The notes under the pieces are model-generated. The model was not told the DNA's origin and ran no database searches. It saw nothing but the letters and a program-made list of their open reading frames with translations. 34,057 nt of DNA from positions 1-34,057 of the forward strand of contig JALQTV010000007.1 of the NCBI GenBank assembly GCA_023268675.1. The letters are read 5' to 3'. Shown here piece after piece: positions 27,914-34,057 of the stretch. This DNA is from Saprospiraceae bacterium (GTDB lineage: Bacteria; Bacteroidota; Bacteroidia; Chitinophagales; Saprospiraceae). The position numbers were made by a program, and so were the translations under genes. Numbering within the stretch: position 1 is the stretch's first letter; every line of letters begins with the position of its first letter.

Positions 27914-28333
27914 ATGAAATTCAGGCATCTCTTATTTTTTATAGTGGGTATATTTTTCGGCATTGTGATGTTCAAATCAGAAGTAGTATCCTGGTTTAGA
28001 ATACATGAAATGTTCAGGTTTGAGAGCATTCATATGTATGGAGTGATTGGAACAGCCGTAGTTTTGAGTGCCATTATGTTTATCCTGTTTGAAAAATTCA
28101 AATTCAAAAATCTGGATGGGAATTACCCCAAATACGATCCGCTACCATGGAATTTCAAGCGCCATATCATTGCAGGAACCATATTCGGACTGGGTTGGGG
28201 TTTGCTCGGAGCATGTCCGGGGCCTATGTATGTGCTTCTGGGGAGTGGCTATGGTATATTCCTGATAGTCGTTCCCTCGGCTGTTGCCGGAGCCTATTTG
28301 TATGGTTTGGTCAGGGACAAGCTGCCTCACTGA
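27914..28333 (+). CDS. YeeE/YedE family protein, second half (DUF6691-like)
   Basis: FIVGIFFGIVMFKSEVVSWFRIHEMFRFESIHMYGVIG, GLGWGLLGACPGPMYVLLGSG. Confidence 0.9.
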   Translation: MKFRHLLFFIVGIFFGIVMFKSEVVSWFRIHEMFRFESIHMYGVIGTAVVLSAIMFILFEKFKFKNLDGNYPKYDPLPWNFKRHIIAGTIFGLGWGLLGACPGPMYVLLGSGYGIFLIVVPSAVAGAYLYGLVRDKLPH

Positions 28334-28415
28334 TCTGAACGCTTAAGGCTTTTGCTTGCTTGTAGGGGCAATTTATCTGGAGTCTTGCCTCATTCAGATT
28401 CTCCTTTGTGCAAAC

Positions 28416-28462
28416 CTATGCGATTTTTGCGCGAAACTCGAGTTTAAGGGTTTCACGCATAG
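28416..28462. repeat. imperfect palindromic element with nested inverted repeats
   Basis: CTATGCG (28416-28422)/CGCATAG (28456-28462) flanking GCGCGAAAC...GTTTCACGC and a perfect palindrome AAACTCGAGTTT (28434-28445). Confidence 0.5.
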
Positions 28463-28529
28463 TTCGAAAAGCATATCTTCTAATAATCAAGATAAGACCG
28501 CTTGCTGAATAGTTACGAATAAGTTAAGT

Positions 28530-28619
28530 AACATTAAGGATTTGCTAAAACAGCGAGGGGTGACTCAGGTAGCGAAGAGAGTGAATTTGTGTTAAAAATT
28601 GATTGTCAATAATTTGTAA
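28530..28619 (+). pseudogene. decayed XRE/Cro-type HTH remnant
   Basis: Frame reads NIKDLLKQRGVTQVAKRVNLC*KLIVNNL*, resembling an XRE HTH (IKDLLKxRGxTQxxLAKRxNLSxxTVNNL) with one residue lost and an in-frame stop. Confidence 0.4.
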
Positions 28620-28725
28620 ATTATTTTTTCCGTCGGAAAATATCAGTCATGATACGTAAGTGATGTTTGTTACGGAGCAGGGAGGGTTTTATCCCCACCT
28701 TTGTTTTAAACAAAAACTCATTATC

Positions 28726-29418
28726 ATGAAAGCAAGATATTTCTTATTCAGCGCATTACTTCTCGGATCAAGTTTGTTCTACACCAGTTGTGAAAAAGAC
28801 AAGGCACAACCTGATCCCTACCTTGAAGTGGACAGTGATGGCAACACCCGATTCAACAACAACCTACAGACCTATGTAGATGACCTCCCTGTTGAGGATT
28901 TGAATACAGGAGAGCTTGCGTCCCTGGCCTATATCAGAGAAGAAGAAAAACTGGCACGTGATGTTTATACAGCATTGTATAGCTTATGGTCCAAAAATGT
29001 ATTCAACAATATCAGTGGCAGTGAAGCTACTCACATGGGGGCAGTATTGGTATTGCTCGATAAATACGAATTGGAAGACCCGGCTGCTGGTACAGACTAT
29101 GGGGTTTTTAACAATCCCGAATTGCAGCAGTTGTATGATGATCTTTTGGCTTATGGCCAGGTGAGTCTGGTGCAGGCTCTGGAAGTGGGAGCTACCGTAG
29201 AGGAAGTAGATATCATTGACATCCAGACGGATTTGGATGAATTTGTAGACAACCAGGACATTGAAATGGTTTATGAAAGTCTGATCAAAGGTTCCAGAAA
29301 TCACCTACGTTCTTTTGTACGAAACCTTGAACAAGAGGGTATAACTTACACTCCGCAGTTCCTCGATCAGGCAACTTACGATGCTATCATTAATGCTCCC
29401 ATGGAAACAGGGAACTAA
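28726..29418 (+). CDS. DUF2202 (ferritin-like) lipoprotein
   Basis: Lipobox SLFYTSC; YIREEEKLARDVYTALYSLW, SGSEATHMGAV, SLIKGSRNHLRSFVRNLE; ORF track start 28660, ATG 28726. Confidence 0.88.
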   Translation: MKARYFLFSALLLGSSLFYTSCEKDKAQPDPYLEVDSDGNTRFNNNLQTYVDDLPVEDLNTGELASLAYIREEEKLARDVYTALYSLWSKNVFNNISGSEATHMGAVLVLLDKYELEDPAAGTDYGVFNNPELQQLYDDLLAYGQVSLVQALEVGATVEEVDIIDIQTDLDEFVDNQDIEMVYESLIKGSRNHLRSFVRNLEQEGITYTPQFLDQATYDAIINAPMETGN

Positions 29419-29436
29419 TTTATAAAATTGAACACC

Positions 29437-30141
29437 ATGAAAACGATCAAAAGCTTATTGCCTGCCTTTCTTCCGCTCTTATTATTGCTGCCATCGTGGC
29501 AAATGAACCCAGCTTTGGATGCTGAAGAAGCGACTTGGGTGGCCATGTTGGAAGAAGAAAAGTTGGCGCGTGATGTGTACACTTATTTTCACGACAGCTA
29601 CAATCAGCAAATTTTTGCGAACATCGCAAGCTCTGAAAACCAACACATGGATAAGGTAAAGGCCGTATTTACCGGAAAAGGATACGAGCTTCCTGCCAGT
29701 GTAGCGAATGATGAAGCTGGTAAATTTACAGTTGAAGCCATTCAAAAGTTGTATGATGAGTTGACTACGAAGGGAGATGTTTCGCTTACAGAGGCCCTGT
29801 CCGTAGGTGCCTGGATCGAAGAAAAAGACATATTTGATCTGAATGCGATGATAGCTACGGAGGAAGATGCCGAAGTAAAACAGGTATTGGGAACTTTGCT
29901 AGAGGCTTCTCACAATCACATTCGGGCATTTTCCCGACAATTGGGAGGGGATTATATACCGCAGATCCTGTCTGCTGAAGCATACAACGAGATTCTTGGT
30001 CAGGGGAATGCAAAAGGCATGAGTCATGGCAAGGGCAAAGGCCAGGGAAAAGCCATGGCGGGCTGTTCGGGTAATTGTGGAGGAAGTTGCAAGGGAGGAA
30101 GTTGTAAAGGTGGTGGATGCAAAGGAAGCGGCAGCCATTGA
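29437..30141 (+). CDS. DUF2202 (ferritin-like) secreted protein with Cys/Gly/Lys-rich C-terminal tail
   Basis: Signal peptide; MLEEEKLARDVYTYFHDSY, IASSENQHMDKV, LLEASHNHIRAFSRQL; tail GKGKGQGKAMAGCSGNCGGSCKGGSCKGGGCKGSGSH. Confidence 0.88.
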   Translation: MKTIKSLLPAFLPLLLLLPSWQMNPALDAEEATWVAMLEEEKLARDVYTYFHDSYNQQIFANIASSENQHMDKVKAVFTGKGYELPASVANDEAGKFTVEAIQKLYDELTTKGDVSLTEALSVGAWIEEKDIFDLNAMIATEEDAEVKQVLGTLLEASHNHIRAFSRQLGGDYIPQILSAEAYNEILGQGNAKGMSHGKGKGQGKAMAGCSGNCGGSCKGGSCKGGGCKGSGSH

Positions 30142-30169
30142 GTTGAGCGAAATGAAAAATCAGGTAACA

Positions 30170-30210
30170 AAAACCCTCATTCAAATAAAGTTGGATGGGG
30201 GTTTTGTTTT
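30170..30210 (+). terminator. rho-independent terminator downstream of the DUF2202 pair
   Basis: 15-bp stem with G-U pairs AAAACCCTCATTCAA (30170-30184)/TTGGATGGGGGTTTT (30191-30205), loop ATAAAG, then GTTTT. Confidence 0.75.
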
Positions 30211-30278
30211 AGGGCGAAGATTTTTGTACTTTCCCTACACTATAGAAACTTATAATTAACATTATCAACCAACTCTTT

Positions 30279-30743
30279 ATGAAAAATCGGGTCGTAAAAA
30301 TCGTTGTCTATGCGTTGGCGGGCTTTTTGGTCATTGCTCAATTGTTCAGAATTGATAAGACCAACCCTGCGGTAGATGCATCAGTAGATTATCTGGCAAC
30401 TGTGGAGGTACCTGCTGAGGTCTCTCAATTATTGAAGGCATCTTGTTATGATTGTCACTCCGACGAGACGGCTTACCCTTGGTACACCAATATAGCGCCG
30501 GTTTCCTGGTGGATCAAAAAGCACATCAACGATGGGCGAAAGCACCTCAATTTCTCTGTTTGGGGTACCTATACAGCGAAGCGAAAAGCGCACAAAATGG
30601 AAGAATGTTATGAAATGGTAGAAGAAGGTGAAATGCCGATGGCTTCTTATACCTGGATGCACGGAGATGCTGCTTTAGACGATGATCAAAAGGCACTGCT
30701 GGTTGATTGGTTCAAAAAGCAAGAGGCAGCTTTTAAAGAGTAA
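30279..30743 (+). CDS. haem-binding domain protein (cytochrome c-like)
   Basis: LLKASCYDCHSDETAYPWYTNIAPVSWWIKKHINDGRKHLNFSVW, typical of Haem_bd domain. Confidence 0.9.
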   Translation: MKNRVVKIVVYALAGFLVIAQLFRIDKTNPAVDASVDYLATVEVPAEVSQLLKASCYDCHSDETAYPWYTNIAPVSWWIKKHINDGRKHLNFSVWGTYTAKRKAHKMEECYEMVEEGEMPMASYTWMHGDAALDDDQKALLVDWFKKQEAAFKE

Positions 30744-30763
30744 GACACCAAAAAACGCATGAT

Positions 30764-31696
30764 ATGCCATTCAAATTTCGAAGCCTTCTGCTGTTGTTGA
30801 TTGGAGTGCCTTTGTTGCTCCTTCCCGATACAGCCATGGCGCAAAAAAAGCTTAAGAAAAAACGCATCGCCGTTTTTACATTCAATGACATGTCCCGGTC
30901 CGGGTACTTTTGGTTTAATCAGCAAACCATTGGGGAAGGGCTGAGTGATATGATTGTTACAGAGCTTGTACAATCAGATCAATACACGGTACTGGAAAGG
31001 GATCGCTTGAACGATTTGCTACGCGAACAAGATCTGGGAGCTGCCGGAGTCGTAACGCCTGAAACAGCAGCTGCTATGGGGAAAGTGTTGGGAGTAGAAC
31101 TCGCTGTATTTGGGTCAATTACAGAATTTGGACACAAGGGTTCAGGTACAGGAGTCAGCATCCCTGCGACTGGCATCAGGGTAGGAAAGCAAACCGCTGT
31201 GACTGCGATTGATCTTCGCATTGTAGAAACAGGTACCGGGGAAATTTTAAAGGCAGAGAGTGTGCGTCGTGAAAAAACGGCCTTGTCAGGTGGAGTGAGG
31301 ATAAAAAATTTCCGCTTTGACAACAAGGATCAGTTCGATGGGACGCTGGTGGGGAAGGTTACCCGCGAAGCGGTAGAAGATGTGGTAGCTCTGCTCAACG
31401 ATGTAGCGGAATCTACTCCCTGGTCAGCCAAGGTAATCATGATGCAAGGGGACCAGGTTTACATCAATAGCGGAGCGCAGGATGGGGTTGAAGTGGGCGA
31501 AGAGTTTGACGTTTTCCGTGAAGGGCAGACGCTTATAGACCCCGATACCGGATTGTCGCTGGGTTCCATCACTACCCGGATAGGCAGGATACGTGTGGTC
31601 GATGTGACCTCTATTGGAGAGGGCAAAGCCGCCATTTGTACAGTTGTCGAGGGTGGCGACTTTGAAAAGGGCGATATTGTAAAAGAAAAAGAGTGA
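30764..31696 (+). CDS. CsgG/HfaB-type protein with FlgT-like C-terminal region
   Basis: KKRIAVFTFND, LSDMIVTELVQSDQYTVLERDRLNDLLREQ, AAAMGKVLGVELAVFGSITEF. Confidence 0.85.
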   Translation: MPFKFRSLLLLLIGVPLLLLPDTAMAQKKLKKKRIAVFTFNDMSRSGYFWFNQQTIGEGLSDMIVTELVQSDQYTVLERDRLNDLLREQDLGAAGVVTPETAAAMGKVLGVELAVFGSITEFGHKGSGTGVSIPATGIRVGKQTAVTAIDLRIVETGTGEILKAESVRREKTALSGGVRIKNFRFDNKDQFDGTLVGKVTREAVEDVVALLNDVAESTPWSAKVIMMQGDQVYINSGAQDGVEVGEEFDVFREGQTLIDPDTGLSLGSITTRIGRIRVVDVTSIGEGKAAICTVVEGGDFEKGDIVKEKE

Positions 31697-31698
31697 TA

Positions 31699-32580
31699 TC
31701 AAGAGAAGATGCCTTCTGAAAGGTAACGATCTCCCCGGTCGCAGATAATTGCAACTACCAGTGCCGGGTCGGTAAGTTCTGAAAGTACCCGCCCGGCAGC
31801 TGCGACGGCTCCTCCACTGCTCATTCCGGCAAATACAGAAGCCTCTTTAGCCAGTCTTTTCATAGTGGCAGTAGCATCCTCCTGACTTACATCTACAATT
31901 TGATCTACCCATTCTCTTTGGTATATCCGGGGAAGGTATTCCGGAGACCAGCGCCGGATGCCGGGTATGTTGGAACCTTCTACAGGTTGCACTCCAATTA
32001 TCTGAATAGCAGGATTTTGTTCTTTCAGGTACTTCGATACTCCCATGATGGTTCCGGTTGTACCCATAGACGATACGAAGTGGGTGATTTTACCATTGGT
32101 ATCCCGCCATATTTCAGGGCCGGTTGTAAGGTAGTGGGCCCTCCAGTTGTCGTCGTTGGCAAACTGATTGAGCATGAAAAATCCCTCGGTAGCCATTTCT
32201 TCTGCTAATTGACGAGAATATTCTATGGTTTTTTCTTTAGGTGTGAGGATGACTTCTGCTCCGTAGGCTTTCATGGTGTCGATGCGTTCCCGGGTAGAAC
32301 CTTCGGGCATGATGAGGTGCATTTTCAGGCCGTAGGCATTGGCTATCATAGCCAGGGCTATACCGGTATTTCCACTGGTGGCCTCTACCAGTTTGTCACC
32401 CCTTTTGATTTCTCCCCGGTCCATTGCTGCTTTGATCATATTGTAGGCTGCCCGGTCTTTGACGCTTCCTCCGGGATTTTGCCCTTCCAGTTTTCCCAAT
32501 AGCCGCCCCTGTGCAGAGGGGAAAAGCATGGAGAGTTCTGCGAGAGGGGTATTGCCAATTAATTCGGGAATGGTAGCCAT
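31699..32580 (-). CDS. cysM: cysteine synthase (CysM-type)
   Basis: IPELIGNTPLAEL, GGSVKDRAAYNMI (PLP Lys), EATSGNTGIALA, MGTTGTIMGVSKYL; start MATIPEL at 32580. Confidence 0.92.
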   Translation of the reverse strand: MATIPELIGNTPLAELSMLFPSAQGRLLGKLEGQNPGGSVKDRAAYNMIKAAMDRGEIKRGDKLVEATSGNTGIALAMIANAYGLKMHLIMPEGSTRERIDTMKAYGAEVILTPKEKTIEYSRQLAEEMATEGFFMLNQFANDDNWRAHYLTTGPEIWRDTNGKITHFVSSMGTTGTIMGVSKYLKEQNPAIQIIGVQPVEGSNIPGIRRWSPEYLPRIYQREWVDQIVDVSQEDATATMKRLAKEASVFAGMSSGGAVAAAGRVLSELTDPALVVAIICDRGDRYLSEGIFS

Positions 32581-32582
32581 GT

Positions 32583-33389
32583 TTAGGATTTTTTGATTTT
32601 TTGTGTAGTAAAAGCTTCGTAGTAGATGCGGGAAGCAGGAGGAACACTTTCGGTGAGCCATACGTTGCCACCGATGATGCTGTCATGCCCGATAACGGTT
32701 TGTCCGCCCAGAATGGTTGCTCCCGAGTAGATGACTACGCGATCCTGGATGGTAGGGTGACGTTTCGTTCTGGCCATTTCTTTTTTGACGCTGAGTGCGC
32801 CCAGCGTGACGCCCTGATAGATTTTGACATCGGTTCCAATTTCCACCGTTTCTCCGATCACGATGCCTGTTGCGTGATCGATGCAAAAGCGCTCGCCAAT
32901 TTGTGCGCCGGGATGAATATCGACACCGGTTTTGGCATGAGCATATTCTGTGAGGATTCTGGGAAGGAGGGGCACTCCCTGTCGGAAAAATTCGTGAGCT
33001 ATCCGGTAAACGGCTATCGCCAAAAAACCGGGATAGGTTCTGATGACTTCTCCTGTGTTGACTGCTGCCGGATCCCCCTCCAAAATGGCATTGGCATCTT
33101 TTATCAGTTTGCTGCGAATGTCAGGCAGACTGTCCAGAAAAGCATCTTCAATTTCTTTGGCAGAGTGCTCCATTCTTTCCCGGAGGAATTCCAGGATATT
33201 GTACAATTCGAGGTTGAGGGCATTGAAGTGTTGTTCCAGAGTTCTGGAAGAGGAGTAGCGACTGTCGGAAAGTTCGGGAAACAGTAGTTTCAACAAACCT
33301 TCCAGCCATCCGTACACCATAGAAGGAGGAGGCATGGGGTCTGTAGCCTGATGAGCTCGAAACAAGTCGTCTATAAATGATTTTCGCAT
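32583..33389 (-). CDS. cysE: serine O-acetyltransferase
   Basis: GVDIHPGAQIGERFCIDHATGIVIGETVEIGTDVKIYQGVTLGALS, hexapeptide repeats; 2 nt upstream of cysM. Confidence 0.93.
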   Translation of the reverse strand: MRKSFIDDLFRAHQATDPMPPPSMVYGWLEGLLKLLFPELSDSRYSSSRTLEQHFNALNLELYNILEFLRERMEHSAKEIEDAFLDSLPDIRSKLIKDANAILEGDPAAVNTGEVIRTYPGFLAIAVYRIAHEFFRQGVPLLPRILTEYAHAKTGVDIHPGAQIGERFCIDHATGIVIGETVEIGTDVKIYQGVTLGALSVKKEMARTKRHPTIQDRVVIYSGATILGGQTVIGHDSIIGGNVWLTESVPPASRIYYEAFTTQKIKKS

Positions 33390-33419
33390 ATTATGGATCA
33401 GTTACAATAGTTTTTCACC

Positions 33420-33438
33420 CCGTTCACTGCTCACTGTT
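33420..33438. repeat. 19-bp direct repeat copy 1 (CCGTTCACTGCTCACTGTT)
   Basis: Identical to 33571-33589; both embedded in TCACTG-type short tandem motifs. Confidence 0.8.
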
Positions 33439-33570
33439 CACCGCTCACCGCAGGGCTATTAATTTGCTACAAAGTTGATAATTATGCCATCTCCTTGCGG
33501 GGTTTTTCTTTGCGATGGATTTCGCCCCGGGGGCATAAATAGTTCATTATTGCCAAAGGCTAAAGGCCAA

Positions 33571-33589
33571 CCGTTCACTGCTCACTGTT
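33571..33589. repeat. 19-bp direct repeat copy 2 (CCGTTCACTGCTCACTGTT)
   Basis: Identical to 33420-33438. Confidence 0.8.
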
Positions 33590-33668
33590 TACTGTTGAGG
33601 ACCATGATTATTGCACCTGCTTCGGGGTTTGGGGTTGTTGTGCATCTATACGATGGGTTGTCACCCAC

Positions 33669-33830
33669 CGCTGGGGAACAAGGGTATTCGTGACCGATAA
33701 TCCTTTTGACTCCTGGGACGGAACGTATCAAGGCAAGCCCGTAAACCCTGGGGTTTTTATTTGGAAAATTGAATATTCCTGCGAAAATCAGGAACGACTG
33801 ACTTCTGGAACGGTCACCATTCTTAGATAA
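33669..33830 (+). pseudogene. orphan C-terminal fragment of a T9SS type-B sorting domain (CHU_C / gliding-motility-associated C-terminal domain)
   Basis: Frame reads RWGTRVFVTDNPFDSWDGTYQGKPVNPGVFIWKIEYSCENQERLTSGTVTILR*, characteristic RWG...WDGTYxGKxVNPGVFxWxIEY...GTVTLIR; no long ORF upstream. Confidence 0.75.
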
Positions 33831-33848
33831 ATGACATTTTTAATTAAG

Positions 33849-33895
33849 AGGCTGTATCAAAAGACAAACTATTTCATGTCCTTCTGATACAGCCT
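33849..33895. terminator. strong inverted repeat (terminator, or IS/MITE end)
   Basis: AGGCTGTATCA (33849-33859)/TGATACAGCCT (33885-33895) with additional partial pairing inside, followed by TTATTTTTT. Confidence 0.6.
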
Positions 33896-34057
33896 TTATT
33901 TTTTCCCCCTTGTCCCAACCCACCTCTACACATCAATACATCGTATAAAAAATTGGCTTTCGCCAAATAATAGCCTGTGGGGGAAATGAAATTGAAAATG
34001 GACAATTCCTGATTCGAATTCAATCCCTTTTTTATTAAATCTTGCCTTCGTCAAATT

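Noticed and set aside
28449-28457. GGTTTCACG resembling half of a parS site
   Set aside because: Only a half-site; the partner half is not at the correct spacing and it is 12 kb from parA.
32601-33287. 228-aa plus-strand ORF
   Set aside because: Antisense to cysE, whose hexapeptide-repeat coding is unambiguous.
33420-33589. Possible CRISPR array from 19-bp repeats
   Set aside because: Only two copies separated by 132 bp, internal short-period repeats, no cas genes.
33475-33693. 72-aa ORF MIIMPSPCGVFLCDGFRPGG...
   Set aside because: Lies over repeats and REP-like sequence, no recognisable domain, and competes with the CHU_C tail frame; likely spurious.

Overview
34-kb stretch of a Bacteroidetes-type chromosome (probably Saprospiria-like, judged only from protein flavour, TTG/GTG starts and a type IX secretion tail; no database search was possible). 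Most of it is ordinary core or metabolic content: geranylgeranyl-reductase-like FAD protein, prohibitin/SPFH protein, cytochrome c, anmK, NAD-epimerase, class IV aminotransferase, EF-G paralogue, a molybdenum hydroxylase pair, YUCCA-like FMO, thioesterase, CPBP protease, ParA with a ribbon-helix-helix partner, thiolase, SCO, NUDIX, flavin reductase, nitrilase, Bax-inhibitor-1, radA, DCC protein, MBL-fold hydrolase, asnS, rhodanese, split YeeE/YedE pair, tandem DUF2202 proteins, haem-binding protein, CsgG-like protein and cysM/cysE. I saw no CRISPR array, prophage, complete IS, rRNA or convincing tRNA. The most interesting signals are disrupted or recoded genes: (1) a CPBP protease whose missing N-terminal membrane segment lies just upstream in another frame, joined exactly at an in-phase A_AAA_AAA slippery heptamer; (2) a ParA-adjacent RHH protein whose DNA-binding fold is split by an in-frame TAA; (3) a catalytically dead LMW-phosphatase-like protein; (4) a decayed XRE-HTH remnant; (5) an orphan T9SS type-B sorting-domain tail in a repeat-rich mosaic at the right end; (6) tandem DUF2202 proteins, one with a Cys/Gly/Lys-rich tail, inside a neighbourhood with sulfur and thiosulfate functions. 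No completely new multi-gene system could be demonstrated from sequence reading alone.
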